Assembly: GCA_017547685.1 (NCBI GenBank)
Contig: JAFYPD010000080.1
Coordinates: 1-61,374 of the forward strand
Direction of reading: 5' to 3'
Length of the DNA: 61,374 nt
Source: Peptococcaceae bacterium
GTDB lineage: Bacteria > Bacillota > Peptococcia > Peptococcales > Peptococcaceae
Shown here: positions 24,344-35,035 of the stretch, piece by piece
Position numbering within the stretch: position 1 is the stretch's first letter
Layout: each line of letters opens with the position of its first letter
The notes under the pieces: generated by a model
Database searches by the model: none
Told to the model about the DNA's origin: nothing
What the model saw: only the letters and a program-made list of their open reading frames with translations
Position numbers and translations under genes: made by a program

Positions 24344-25185
24344 CTCTTACATTGCTCCTTACAATATGATGTATCTGAACACTGATAGAACTTTTCACCT
24401 GTCACAGAATCAAACATTTCATCCAGATAGGTGTCTGTACTTCCGCAAATCCGGCACTTCTTCCCTTTAAAACTTTCCTTTTCAAAAGGAACATCTTCAA
24501 ACGCTAATGAAACCACTTTTGTATGCGGTGGAATTGCATATATTTTCTTTTCTCTACCGGCGCCAAATAAATACAAGCAGTCTGCATCATGAAGTTTTGG
24601 GTTATCAAACTTTGGAATTGGACTCGGACTCATAACATATCTGTCTTCAACCATACAAGGATATTCTGTTGGAATCGTTACTTTTCCATACTTAATAATG
24701 CTTTCATATAATTGCAGCCATATTGGAGCATAATCTTTTTCCGCATGCATTTTTCTGGTAACCTCTTCCTTTGGCTCCACAATTCTAAGCGGTTCCGGAA
24801 TCGGTACCTGTAATACAAGAATCTGGTCATTTCTAAGTTTTATTTCAGGAATTCTGTGACGTGTCTGAATAATTGTAGCTTTCCGTGTGTCCGTCGTAGT
24901 CTCGACATCTGTGCAAATACCTACAAATTTCTTTATATTAACAGCATTTACACTTTCATCACTGCCCTGGTCAATCACTTTCAGTGTATCTTCCGGTCCA
25001 ATTAATGAAAGTGTGAGCTGGATACCACCTGTTCCCCAGCCTCGTCCTATTGGAAGTTCTCTTGAACCAAAAGGGACCTGATACCCAGGAATTGCTACTG
25101 CTTTTAAAACACTACGTCTGATTTCTCTCTTTGAACTTTCGTCAAGAAATGCATAATTATACTCCCTATTACGTCCATTACTCAT
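24340..25185 (-). CDS. phnJ: Alpha-D-ribose 1-methylphosphonate 5-phosphate C-P lyase PhnJ
   Basis: A 281-residue radical SAM catalytic subunit. The C-terminal cysteines C244, C247, C269 and C275 have exactly the spacing (3, 22, 6) of E. coli C241, C244, C266 and C272, that is three [4Fe-4S] ligands plus the thiyl-radical cysteine. The glycyl-radical region reads GRGWGTGG. The enzyme cleaves the carbon-phosphorus bond to release the alkane and a cyclic ribose phosphate. All catalytic residues are intact. It overlaps phnI by 8 nt. Confidence 0.96.
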   Translation of the reverse strand: MSNGRNREYNYAFLDESSKREIRRSVLKAVAIPGYQVPFGSRELPIGRGWGTGGIQLTLSLIGPEDTLKVIDQGSDESVNAVNIKKFVGICTDVETTTDTRKATIIQTRHRIPEIKLRNDQILVLQVPIPEPLRIVEPKEEVTRKMHAEKDYAPIWLQLYESIIKYGKVTIPTEYPCMVEDRYVMSPSPIPKFDNPKLHDADCLYLFGAGREKKIYAIPPHTKVVSLAFEDVPFEKESFKGKKCRICGSTDTYLDEMFDSVTGEKFYQCSDTSYCKEQCKR

Positions 25186-26242
25186 TCTTCTTCCCTCTTG
25201 TCTTTCTTACTGCATCTAATTTAGACTGGAATGTTACATAATGAGGCAGCTTAAGATGGGAAATGAATCCATTCATCTCAAGGCAATCACCATGCATTAA
25301 TACAAATTCTTCGTCCTGCGGCGGATAATCACCACCTGTTTCAAGTTCACGATCAAGTACAGACATTGCAATCGCTTTGTTCTCGTTGCGCCCAAAGACT
25401 GCCCCATAACCGCTCGCAAGCTTCAGCTGATTCTTGTCTTCCGCCTGATTGAAGGCTTCAACTTCCGTCAGTAAAATTTCACCAATATAAATAGTTTCCT
25501 CCGGCAAATTCGTATATAGAACCTCCAGTTCAACGTAACCACTTCTAAGTTCCCCAACTGTTGGATGCACCTGTCCAAACCCCCTGAGAACTGCGTACGC
25601 TAAACCGGAAATAAAACCAGTATCTGCTCTTGATAACGTCTGTAGTCTTGCACTTCTTTTTGCAGGGAATTCAAGAAGATTTTCCGTCACATCAAATGGT
25701 TTTTCATCATGCTTTTCATAGATGTCAAGTAACCCTTCTTTCTTTAATTCATCGGAAACACGTCCAAATGAGGTAATTTCTTCTTTATCCTGACTTTCAA
25801 TCTTATCAATCATTTTCCGATGTAAGGCTTTGGCATCTTCATTCTTTAAATTAAAATTCATCAATCGATGTGTATAATCATATGTTGCACCAAGAACCTG
25901 CCCGCCTGGAATATCTTTAAATGCCGCGGAAATACGTCTAAGCATTCTCATATTTCTTGTATCTGTTACCGTTGTATAAAAATTTCTCTTTAACGTTGAG
26001 CGATATGCTCTAAGAAGGAATACTGCTTCATCAGTTGAACCTTCACACTGCTTCAAGGCAAGTGCTGCATAGGTGGGCGCATACAAACCTGCTTCACTCA
26101 TTACTCTATCTACCAGAAGCGACATTTTCTTTTCAATTACCTCTAATTCAAGATCTTTTTCTGTACCGCTTCTATAATAATCCAGCAATTTAATACTTTC
26201 TTCGATGGCTTCTTCTCCACCGGATACCGCTACATATGCCAT
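25178..26242 (-). CDS. phnI: C-P lyase core subunit PhnI
   Basis: A 354-residue protein with the family's opening MAYVAVSGGEEAIEES. Other matching stretches are GLYAPTYAALALKQCEGS, GHV-type LGATYDYTHRLM and SGLAYAVLRGFGQVHPTVGELR. PhnI is the nucleosidase subunit that with PhnG, PhnH and PhnL couples methylphosphonate to the ribose of ATP. It starts 2 nt after phnH, consistent with tight stoichiometry in the core complex. Confidence 0.96.
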   Translation of the reverse strand: MAYVAVSGGEEAIEESIKLLDYYRSGTEKDLELEVIEKKMSLLVDRVMSEAGLYAPTYAALALKQCEGSTDEAVFLLRAYRSTLKRNFYTTVTDTRNMRMLRRISAAFKDIPGGQVLGATYDYTHRLMNFNLKNEDAKALHRKMIDKIESQDKEEITSFGRVSDELKKEGLLDIYEKHDEKPFDVTENLLEFPAKRSARLQTLSRADTGFISGLAYAVLRGFGQVHPTVGELRSGYVELEVLYTNLPEETIYIGEILLTEVEAFNQAEDKNQLKLASGYGAVFGRNENKAIAMSVLDRELETGGDYPPQDEEFVLMHGDCLEMNGFISHLKLPHYVTFQSKLDAVRKTRGKKNE

Positions 26243-26244
26243 TA

Positions 26245-26820
26245 TTATGCCCTCCTTCTCATTACAAGTCTCGGTATGGAATACAACTCTCCGCCGCTTG
26301 TAACAGATATAATATCTACACCTTGCGGATACTCATAATTCTGACGGTTTCTAAGCTCCAATGCTTTTTCCACTACATCAGGCACTTCCAGTTTTAATGT
26401 CCCGTCAACACCCGCACCATATATCTCAAAAGCCGTATTACACTTGTTGTCTGCTTTTATAACGATTGTTGCCGATTTCTGCGGCTCTTCCAAAGTTCCA
26501 CATTTCGCCTTCTCAAAAACCTCATCCAGATTATCGGCATTTTCAACAAACACGAAATCTGCATTTTCTAAGGAAGCTTCCTTTGAAAGCGTAAGAAGCG
26601 ATATACTCTCTGCCAGCTCCTGATTGTCGCATACAGAAAAGCTCACTTCATTATCCAGCAATGTCATGGCAATTGCTAAAAATACACGATTGTCTCCGTA
26701 CAGTTTCTCTGCCTGTTCCGATATAGAAACCTTTCTGCCTGGATTTGAAACAGCTTCTAATATTTTTCTAAATACCTTCTGTCCATCAAAAACTTCATCA
26801 AAATTATGTAATTTTTTCAT
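26245..26820 (-). CDS. phnH: C-P lyase core subunit PhnH
   Basis: A 191-residue protein matching PhnH by length, position and motifs: FRKILEAVSNPGRKVSI near residue 20 and the C-terminal YPQGVDIISVTSGGELYSIPR. PhnH is a PLP-transferase-like fold protein without PLP that binds the core complex. Its start overlaps the end of phnG by 4 nt. Confidence 0.94.
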   Translation of the reverse strand: MKKLHNFDEVFDGQKVFRKILEAVSNPGRKVSISEQAEKLYGDNRVFLAIAMTLLDNEVSFSVCDNQELAESISLLTLSKEASLENADFVFVENADNLDEVFEKAKCGTLEEPQKSATIVIKADNKCNTAFEIYGAGVDGTLKLEVPDVVEKALELRNRQNYEYPQGVDIISVTSGGELYSIPRLVMRRRA

Positions 26821-27242
26821 ACCGGTTCCCCCGAATCCATAGACTTGAAATTAACCATTGTTTTCATAAACATCGCATTTTCTTTTTCCTCTCGAGCAAT
26901 CTGCTCCTTCTCTAACTCTAAAAGTACAGTCTCATCCGCAAACAGATTACCATTATACGCTGCGTCTATAATTGCCATGGCCAGAGTTTTATCGTAATCA
27001 TCACCCATTGCTACGGCTGTGCCATTTACACCATTCACAGATACCGTCGTTTCTGTAACAATTACTTCACCAAGATAAAATAAACTTTCCTTAACCGGTT
27101 CTCTCATTTTAATCATTGCAAGTGCCTTTTCAGGCGCTTTAATAACAACAACTTCCGTTCTTTTTTTAATCTCATCTGCCATATCAAGAACAATCCCTCT
27201 GTCTGCTTTAGACAGAATTTTAAACAAGCGTCTTTTTTTCAT
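26817..27242 (-). CDS. phnG: C-P lyase core subunit PhnG
   Basis: A 141-residue protein with the PhnG features: an early RLFKILSKADRGIVLDMAD, the FYLGEVIVTETTVSVNG block and GDDYDKTLAMAIIDAAYNG. It is a small subunit of the PhnGHIJ core. It begins 41 nt after the second permease gene and opens the catalytic half of the operon. Confidence 0.93.
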   Translation of the reverse strand: MKKRRLFKILSKADRGIVLDMADEIKKRTEVVVIKAPEKALAMIKMREPVKESLFYLGEVIVTETTVSVNGVNGTAVAMGDDYDKTLAMAIIDAAYNGNLFADETVLLELEKEQIAREEKENAMFMKTMVNFKSMDSGEPV

Positions 27243-27283
27243 GTTATTCTCCAGTCATTTCTGATTTTTATTTTCCAGTATTT

Positions 27284-28177
27284 TTACCGTACGATTGTTT
27301 TAATTTTTGTTGAAATTACTTCCAGAATAATTACCGCAATTACAACAACATATGTGAGAAATCCCATCTCATGCAGATCAAAGTACATACTGCCTGCCAT
27401 ATAAAGGTTATATCCAATACCGCCTGCTCCCGCAGCTGCACCTACAGCTACAGCATTGGCAAAGTTGATTTCAAATCTCATAAACGTCCATGCAACAATA
27501 TAGCTAAGTGTTGCTGGAATTACTGCCTGACACACAATTTGCCAGAAATTTGCGCCATTTGCACGAAGCGCCTCTATCGTGCCTGCACCAATTTCTTCTA
27601 TTGACTCAGCATAAACTTTGGTAAGGTATGCAAAACTATGAAATGTAAGGCCAATAACAGCCGCTACACTTCCAAGACCTGCTGACACGGCAAAGATTAA
27701 AACCCATAACACCGTTGGCACTGCACGAACAACTGCAACAAAACTCTTAATAACGGTTGCTGCTGCAGGATGAGAAATATTTTTTGCACAAAACAGCGAA
27801 CATATAAGTGCAAACAAAGCACCAAAAATTGTAGCCAGCATCCCAAGACAAAATGTTACAAATAACTGATAGGCAACACCCATTACGGTATCTCTCCTCA
27901 GAGCAGGTTCCAGAAATACTGTTTTTACATTATGCAAGGTCGCCATGATTGCTTCTGCAAAATTAATTTCTTTATAATCAAATGTCAAAAAGGCTATAGT
28001 CGAAATTGCAATTAATGAAATAATCAATATTTTTATTGCCAGATTACTTTTACTATGCGCTGCAATTCTGATCTTTCCAAAAATATTTTTTTCCAGATTA
28101 CAAGTTATACTATCTTGACAAGTTGTATTATTTTGTTTTCCAGCCGCATTTTCATACTTTATTACAACTTCTGACAT
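27284..28177 (-). CDS. phnE: Phosphonate ABC transporter permease PhnE, second copy
   Basis: A 297-residue permease with about six membrane segments. The cytoplasmic coupling loop is visible as EALRANGANFWQIVCQAVIP, and the region FAVVRAVPTVLWVL is typical of PhnE. The first 75 residues form a longer N-terminal extension than in its paralogue, including several cysteines and a charged stretch. With the upstream PhnE it likely forms a heterodimer. Its ATG overlaps the TAA of that gene (TAATG). Confidence 0.92.
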   Translation of the reverse strand: MSEVVIKYENAAGKQNNTTCQDSITCNLEKNIFGKIRIAAHSKSNLAIKILIISLIAISTIAFLTFDYKEINFAEAIMATLHNVKTVFLEPALRRDTVMGVAYQLFVTFCLGMLATIFGALFALICSLFCAKNISHPAAATVIKSFVAVVRAVPTVLWVLIFAVSAGLGSVAAVIGLTFHSFAYLTKVYAESIEEIGAGTIEALRANGANFWQIVCQAVIPATLSYIVAWTFMRFEINFANAVAVGAAAGAGGIGYNLYMAGSMYFDLHEMGFLTYVVVIAVIILEVISTKIKTIVR

Positions 28178-28971
28178 TAGCTAATCACCTTTCTTAATTT
28201 GTTTGAAATATTTTCAATGATAATCACTAATACAACAATACATATAACTACCAGACTTGCAGAACCGAATTCCAGTCTTTTATAATACATATCAAATAAA
28301 TATCCTATGCCCGTCGCTGTAAGGATACCAATTAATGTGGCGCTTCTAATGTTCGTTTCAATCATATATAACGCCCATGTAATAAGAGCGGTAACGGTCG
28401 AAGGAATAACCCCCTGAAATACAATCTGTGCAAAATTTGCACCAGTTGCATCCAGTGCTTCTACACAGGCTGAACTGACTTCATCAATTGTCTCAATAAA
28501 CGATCTTGTCAGCATACCAAATGTTGAAAAAAACAATGCCAAAAAACCGGTCAATATATTCTGACCAAAGGAAAACATAAGAAGCATCGCCCATACTACA
28601 TCCGGTACATTTCTAAAAAATGCCGCTGTCATACGTACTGCCTGATTTAAAATGCCATGCGACTTCAATGTTCTCGAACCAAATAAACTAAAAATAAATG
28701 CTACAACCGTCGCTATTGAAGTAACTGCCACCGATAAAAGTGCCGTCTCCAAAAGTCTGTCCATAATCTTTGGAAACCTTGTAAATGCCTTTGCATCCGG
28801 AACAAATTTGTGCACTATCCACGATGCTGCTTCAGGAAATGCCATAACTCCATCGGTTAATTTAAATTCTGTCACGATAGATGATAGAATATACAGAGCA
28901 AGAATACTGGAAAATACAGTAAAATACGCGATTTTCCTTTTTTGAAAAATAGTCTGCTTATCTTTCACCAT
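28177..28971 (-). CDS. phnE: Phosphonate ABC transporter permease PhnE, first copy
   Basis: A 264-residue permease with about six membrane segments and the coupling motif EALDATGANFAQIVFQGVIP, plus FRNVPDVVWAMLL. The ATG at 28971 is preferred, placed just after GTGGAGGGG; a further upstream start at 28989 also remains possible. It overlaps phnC by about 14 nt. Two different PhnE genes imply a heterodimeric channel. Confidence 0.92.
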   Translation of the reverse strand: MVKDKQTIFQKRKIAYFTVFSSILALYILSSIVTEFKLTDGVMAFPEAASWIVHKFVPDAKAFTRFPKIMDRLLETALLSVAVTSIATVVAFIFSLFGSRTLKSHGILNQAVRMTAAFFRNVPDVVWAMLLMFSFGQNILTGFLALFFSTFGMLTRSFIETIDEVSSACVEALDATGANFAQIVFQGVIPSTVTALITWALYMIETNIRSATLIGILTATGIGYLFDMYYKRLEFGSASLVVICIVVLVIIIENISNKLRKVIS

Positions 28972-29749
28972 GAACCCCTCCACTAACATCCGTAATTAAA
29001 TCATTGGCATTTGACTGATAAATCTTATGAATTGTTTCCTGGTTCAAATTTTCCGGTAAACCATCATAGACGATTTTTCCAGATGCAACACCAATAATTC
29101 TTGTAGAATATCTAAGGGCAACATCTACCTGATGCAGATTTACAATACAAGTTATTTTCTTGTTCTTATTGATGGACACCAGCTGATCCATAATAACCTT
29201 GGATGCCTTGGGGTCCAGGGATGCAATCGGCTCATCACACAAAATCAGCTTTGGCTGCTGCATGATTGCTCTTGCAATACCCACACGCTGTTTTTGCCCC
29301 CCTGAAAGTTCATCGCATCTTTTATACACAAACTCTCCCAGTCCTAACTCTTTTAATATTTTAAAAGCTCTTGTTTTTTCATCTTCTGTATAATGTCCAA
29401 ACATTCCGCTGATTGTTGATTTTTTTCCTAAAGTGCCATGCAGAACATTTTCAATCACACTCAGTCTGTCCACAAGATTGTAATGCTGAAAAATCATGCC
29501 CGTTTTCGTTCTGATACTGCGGAGTTCTTTCCCTTTTACATGGGTAATATCCTGACCATCAAAAATAATCTCACCTTGAGATGCATCAATCAAACGATTG
29601 ATGCATCTCAAAAGTGTGGATTTCCCCGCTCCTGAAGGGCCGATAATGGAAATGAACTCGCCTTCTTCAACTGTAAAATTTATATCCTCTAACGCTTTGG
29701 TTACGTTGTCATAAATTTTGCTTACGTTTTTAAACTCAAGGATTGGCAT
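28958..29749 (-). CDS. phnC: Phosphonate ABC transporter ATP-binding protein PhnC
   Basis: A 263-residue ATPase. Walker A GPSGAGKST, signature LSGGQKQRVG and Walker B LILCDEPIASLD are present, as is the typical opening MPILEFKNVSKIYDN. Alternative start 29758 would add three residues, but the GGAG site is too close to it, so 29749 is preferred. It energises uptake through the two PhnE proteins. Confidence 0.94.
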   Translation of the reverse strand: MPILEFKNVSKIYDNVTKALEDINFTVEEGEFISIIGPSGAGKSTLLRCINRLIDASQGEIIFDGQDITHVKGKELRSIRTKTGMIFQHYNLVDRLSVIENVLHGTLGKKSTISGMFGHYTEDEKTRAFKILKELGLGEFVYKRCDELSGGQKQRVGIARAIMQQPKLILCDEPIASLDPKASKVIMDQLVSINKNKKITCIVNLHQVDVALRYSTRIIGVASGKIVYDGLPENLNQETIHKIYQSNANDLITDVSGGVHGER

Positions 29750-29773
29750 ACGTTCCATTCTCCATTCTCTCTT

Positions 29774-30856
29774 TTATTCCATAGTTCTAATCGGGTCATA
29801 CCAGGAGTCTTCTACGGTCAAAAATCTTTCATTATCTGTTTTTTTATAAAGCCCCTTTACTTCCGAATCAGGATTATAAAAAATTGCCGGGTCATTTGCT
29901 ACTTCATCGGATGTAAATAATGCTTTAATTGCCTCTGCATCTTCCGGGCTAAGTGTTTCCGAATTGTAAATAAACGGTCCATTCATAACCGGTGTGGATG
30001 CAATAACGGTAAATCTCTCTCCTGCTACAGTGTCAAACGGGGCATCAGCATCTGCATTAATTTCATATACTGTGCCTGCCTGTTTTGCTTCCCCCGAAAC
30101 ACATGTTGCATATGGTTCTATTTCTGTATCACAGAAAGCTGACACATCCGACTTACCGGATAAAAGATTAAATGCCGCACCCTGATGGGAACCGCCAAAT
30201 AATACTTCTTCAAAGAAGGAATCACTACCGCCTTCCATAAGGTCATCAACCGTTAAATTTGCCCATTTGCTGTCTGTTTTCATCTTAGAAATAATTGAAT
30301 TTGTTGGCACCTTGAACCCGGATGTTGAACTATTTGATACGAAGGACATTTTTTTACCTGCAATATTCTCAATTGAATATTTATCGCCATTCATATATTC
30401 AGCTGCGTCTTCTTCATTTACCGCTAAATAGCTATAATACATTGCATCATCAAGTGTTCCTGATGCACCTGATTCAACCACCAAAAGTTCAACTGCATCA
30501 TTTGCGTTTTTTGCCTGAATATAACCTTCTGCACCAAAGATACAGCCAATTTGTGCAGTTCCGCTTGAAACAGCCTCAATAGCAATTGCATAATCTGTCG
30601 TAAGTTTCTGTTCTACAGTCTTCCCTGTTGCTTTATGCACTAAATCAGCAACAATTTCTCTTGTTGGTGCAAATGTGTCCGCAGATTCATTTGGATACCA
30701 TACCAGAGTAATTGTGTCTGCGTAATTGCTGCCAGACGTCTGCTGTACTTCACCATTTCCTGTTCCGCAACCAGTCATGCACCCGGCAGTCATTGCCAGC
30801 ATAGTCACTGCCGCTACTGCTTTTTTCACGAACGACATTTTTTTAATTTTTTTCAT
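29774..30856 (-). CDS. phnD: Phosphonate-binding lipoprotein PhnD
   Basis: A 360-residue substrate-binding lipoprotein. The signal peptide ends at a lipobox near MTAGC (residue 26). The mature protein has the PhnD pattern: LVWYPNESADTFAPTREI, then SGTAQIGCIFGAEGY and VSNSSTSGFKVPTN, the latter typical of phosphonate and phosphite binding. TAGGAGG precedes the ATG at 30856. First gene of the operon; the promoter lies about 100 nt upstream. Confidence 0.93.
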   Translation of the reverse strand: MKKIKKMSFVKKAVAAVTMLAMTAGCMTGCGTGNGEVQQTSGSNYADTITLVWYPNESADTFAPTREIVADLVHKATGKTVEQKLTTDYAIAIEAVSSGTAQIGCIFGAEGYIQAKNANDAVELLVVESGASGTLDDAMYYSYLAVNEEDAAEYMNGDKYSIENIAGKKMSFVSNSSTSGFKVPTNSIISKMKTDSKWANLTVDDLMEGGSDSFFEEVLFGGSHQGAAFNLLSGKSDVSAFCDTEIEPYATCVSGEAKQAGTVYEINADADAPFDTVAGERFTVIASTPVMNGPFIYNSETLSPEDAEAIKALFTSDEVANDPAIFYNPDSEVKGLYKKTDNERFLTVEDSWYDPIRTME

Positions 30857-30950
30857 TTTTCTTTCCTCCTAAATTTTTTTAATCACACATCGTTGATTGC
30901 AAGGTCATTCTAACACGCACACACATTTTCAACTGCCATAATTCTGTAGA

Positions 30951-30979
30951 AAATTAGTTAATTCTTTGTAAAAAGTCAA
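30951..30979 (-). promoter_or_regulatory. Predicted promoter of the phn operon
   Basis: On the minus strand TTGACT (30979-30974), 17-nt spacer, TAATTT (30956-30951). The rest of the 324-base gap 30857-31180 holds an AT-rich leader and two terminators. No clear Pho box could be assigned by eye. Confidence 0.4.
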
Positions 30980-31060
30980 AACATCAATAGGCGGAGTGTA
31001 AATTCATAAATATTGAGGAAGCTGCAATTCGGCACATCAAATTTATCTCTGCATCAATAA

Positions 31061-31085
31061 AAACGGCAGCCTGCAAAAGGCTGCC
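31061..31085 (-). terminator. Second minus-strand terminator before phnD
   Basis: GGCAGCCT (31065-31072) with AGGCTGCC (31078-31085); an A-run on the left gives the U-run on the minus transcript. It backs up the lysS terminator and insulates the phn operon. Confidence 0.65.
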
Positions 31086-31126
31086 AGAAATATACGGCTG
31101 GTTAAAACATCCCGTATTTCAGGGAA

Positions 31127-31163
31127 AAGAAAAACCGCTAAAGAGTTCACCTCTCTAGCGGTT
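31127..31163 (-). terminator. Terminator of greA-lysS
   Basis: AACCGCTAAAGAG (31133-31145) with CTCTCTAGCGGTT (31151-31163), one mismatch, followed on the minus strand by a U-rich stretch. Confidence 0.8.
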
Positions 31164-31180
31164 TGTTATATATCAGTTAA

Positions 31181-32689
<1,509 letters not shown>

Positions 32690-32699
32690 TCAGCAGTGT

Positions 32700-33179
32700 T
32701 TAACCTTTGCTGATTTCAATAATTTCTAACTGAATCACACCGGCAGGCACTTCCACATCGATAATATCGCCTGCTTTGTGGCCCAGCAGCGCACGGCCTA
32801 CTGGAGATTCATTGGAAATACGGTTGTTCATTGGGTCGGCCTCTACAGTACCAACCAGTCTGTATTCAGTAATTTCGTCAAACTCGATATCTTTTACAGT
32901 TACCAGAGAACCTACGGTGATAGTGCCTTCCTGCTGCACACCGTCTTCGATGACTTTCGCGTTGCGAATCATCTTTTCCAGTTCCAGAATGCGGCCTTCC
33001 ATGAAAGCCTGTTCGTTTTTCGCATCATCGTATTCGGAGTTTTCGCTTAAGTCCCCTAATGCAATGGCTTCTTTTAAACGTTCTTTTACTTCGGTCCGTT
33101 TTACAGTGCGCAGTTCTTCCAGTTCCTGCTCTAACTGTTCCAGACCTTCACGCGTTAAAATTACATCCTGTTCGCTCAC
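32700..33179 (-). CDS. greA: Transcription elongation factor GreA
   Basis: A 159-residue GreA, the usual length. The N-terminal coiled coil has the tip acidic pair in [13 protein letters not shown], followed by the C-terminal FKBP-like domain with [14 protein letters not shown]. GreA stimulates cleavage of backtracked RNA by RNA polymerase. The start is the GTG at 33179 because AAGGAG stands 9 nt upstream; the longest frame adds 26 implausible residues. Confidence 0.95.
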   Translation of the reverse strand: MSEQDVILTREGLEQLEQELEELRTVKRTEVKERLKEAIALGDLSENSEYDDAKNEQAFMEGRILELEKMIRNAKVIEDGVQQEGTITVGSLVTVKDIEFDEITEYRLVGTVEADPMNNRISNESPVGRALLGHKAGDIIDVEVPAGVIQLEIIEISKG

Positions 33180-33261
33180 TCTATAACGCTCCTTACATCC
33201 AATAATATAGTAACTTGCATATCTTTTGATTATAGTTTTCGTTTTTCTTTTTGTCAAGGTC

Positions 33262-33290
33262 TTTATTTGCGAATCATTTCGTATTATAAT
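33262..33290 (+). promoter_or_regulatory. Predicted promoter of gapA
   Basis: A perfect TATAAT (33285-33290) with a weak TTTATT 17 nt upstream; 64 nt before the ATG. Confidence 0.45.
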
Positions 33291-33354
33291 AAACTTGATT
33301 TATTGTGTGTTTCTTAATCAAAAACTATATATAAAAAACGGAGGGCTTATTATT

Positions 33355-34350
33355 ATGGCAACTAAAATTGGTATTAACGGGTTTGGCCGCATTGGCCGCT
33401 TATGCGTGCGTGTGGCAATGCAGCACGACGATGTGGAAGTTGTGGCAATCAACAGCACATCCAACCCGGAAGGTACTGCACATCTGTTCCAGTACGATTC
33501 CACACACGGCACCTACAGAGGTGAAGTATCCTACACAGAAGACAGCCTGGTAGTAGACGGTAAAAAAATCCGCCTGTTATCCGACCGTGACCCTAAAAAC
33601 CTGCCTTGGGGCGAACTGGGCGTTGAGGTAGTCATCGACTGCACCGGTAAATTCAAAACCAAAGAAGACTGCCAGGTTCATCTGGACAACGGCGCGAAAA
33701 AAGTTATCATCTCCGCACCTGGTAAAGGTGTAGATGCTACCATCGTTATGGGCGTAAACGAAGAAATCTACACACCAGACATGCAGGTTATCTCCAACGC
33801 ATCCTGCACCACAAACTGCCTGGCTCCTGTTGTAAAAGTAATCAACAACAACTACACCATCAAACACGGTGTTATGACAACGGTTCACTCTTTCACCAAC
33901 GACCAGAAAAACCTGGACAACCGTCACAAAGACTATCGTCGTGCAAGAGGCTGCGTACAGTCCATCATTCCTACCACCACAGGTGCTGCGAAAGCAGTAG
34001 GTGAAGTTATCCCTGCTATGAAAGGCAAACTGACCGGTCTGGCTCTGCGTGTACCAACACCAAACGTTTCCCTGGTTGACGTTGTATTTGAATTAGAAGA
34101 AAAAGTAACCGCTGAAGAAGTAAACGCTTTATTAAAAGCTGCCTCTGAAGGTGAAATGAAAGGCATCCTGGGCTACTCCGACAAACCGCTGGTTTCCATC
34201 GACTACAATGGCGATGATCGTTCCAGTATCGTTGATGGTCTGTCCACCATGGTTATGGACGACACCATGCTGAAAATCCTGGCATGGTACGACAACGAAT
34301 GGGGCTACAGCTGCAGAGTTGTTGACCTGGCTGCTTACATCGGCAAATAA
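33355..34350 (+). CDS. gapA: Glyceraldehyde-3-phosphate dehydrogenase
   Basis: A 331-residue type I GAPDH. NAD-binding INGFGRIGR at the N-terminus, catalytic ISNASCTTNCLAPV, the HSFTNDQ segment, and C-terminal WYDNEWGYSCR are all intact. It catalyses the oxidative step of glycolysis. The ATG at 33355 follows CGGAGGG; 43 extra residues upstream are rejected. The gene stands alone rather than with pgk and tpi. Codon use is biased, as expected of a highly expressed gene. Confidence 0.97.
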   Translation: MATKIGINGFGRIGRLCVRVAMQHDDVEVVAINSTSNPEGTAHLFQYDSTHGTYRGEVSYTEDSLVVDGKKIRLLSDRDPKNLPWGELGVEVVIDCTGKFKTKEDCQVHLDNGAKKVIISAPGKGVDATIVMGVNEEIYTPDMQVISNASCTTNCLAPVVKVINNNYTIKHGVMTTVHSFTNDQKNLDNRHKDYRRARGCVQSIIPTTTGAAKAVGEVIPAMKGKLTGLALRVPTPNVSLVDVVFELEEKVTAEEVNALLKAASEGEMKGILGYSDKPLVSIDYNGDDRSSIVDGLSTMVMDDTMLKILAWYDNEWGYSCRVVDLAAYIGK

Positions 34351-34375
34351 TTCCGATTACAGACAAGCTGACAAA

Positions 34376-34405
34376 AACGAGCAATTTCGGTTGCTCGTTT
34401 TTTTA
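34376..34405 (+). terminator. Terminator of gapA
   Basis: AACGAGCAA (34376-34384) with TTGCTCGTT (34391-34399), then a T-run. Confidence 0.9.
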
Positions 34406-34425
34406 TTTGCCTATTCCATATCAGA

Positions 34426-34592
34426 ATGACGACTTTTTCGCCCGATGACGAAAAGATGACGACTTTATGACGAAAATTTCGCTCAACCATGGGAATAGTG
34501 ACGAGATGACAACTTATCTCCTATATCTTTTTAAAAAATTTTAAAAAACAGAAGAAGATATAAATAATCTCGTCATCCTGTCATTTCGTCAT
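34426..34592. repeat. Clustered ATGACGA repeats around an AT-rich core
   Basis: ATGACGA occurs at 34426, 34445, 34456 and 34467 with variants GTGACGA (34498) and ATGACAA (34506). After an AT-rich stretch (about 34525-34568) the inverse TCGTCAT occurs at 34570 and 34586. The spacing (19, 11, 11) and inverted arrangement resemble binding-site arrays such as iterons. Further TGTAAAC-type repeats follow to about 34660. No gene is seen between 34351 and 35171. Confidence 0.5.
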
Positions 34593-34831
34593 CAATGTAT
34601 GTAAACTCCTGAACACTCCATGTAAACTTTTATGTAAGCTTTTTGTGTCAACCATGCGATTTGTGTAAAGATGTATATTTTTTCTATACTCTTTCCATGA
34701 AAAAACAAAAATATCAGAAAGTTTACTGGAATGTATACATTTCATACATCCTTACACCTGAAAACATTACAACATAAAAAACACTTAAGACATTTTAACA
34801 TTCTTCATGGGGCTCTGCCCCTTACCCCGAA

Positions 34832-35011
34832 GCTCTGGAGATTTAAAATTCCCCGTCGCCGGGCTCTCTTTTAGCAGAACCGAAACAGACTGTCAAGGGC
34901 ATACGTGCCGTAAAACGGCATGCTTCGCACCCTTAGACAGGCTGACTTCGGCTTCTGCTTTAAGAAGTTCAAGCGATGGGGATTTATTTATTCTCCAGAG
35001 CCAGTTTTTTT
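34832..35011 (+). ncRNA. Giant hairpin, candidate structured RNA
   Basis: GCTCTGGAGA (34832-34841) pairs perfectly with TCTCCAGAGC (34992-35001). The stem continues with CCCCGTCGC against GCGATGGGG, AGCAGAACCGAA against TTCGGCTTCTGCT, CTGTCAAGGG against CCCTTAGACAG, and an apical GTGCCGT/ACGGCAT. A T-run follows at 35005-35011. Almost the whole 170 nt folds into one long rod with small loops. It could be a structured RNA ending in its own terminator, or a miniature mobile element. The overlapping 79-codon frame is not convincing as protein. Confidence 0.5.
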
Positions 35012-35035
35012 GTTTATATATGCAAAATATTCTTC

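Noticed and set aside
30857..31180. Pho box controlling the phn operon
   Set aside because: No convincing pair of direct repeats of the PhoP type could be seen by eye.
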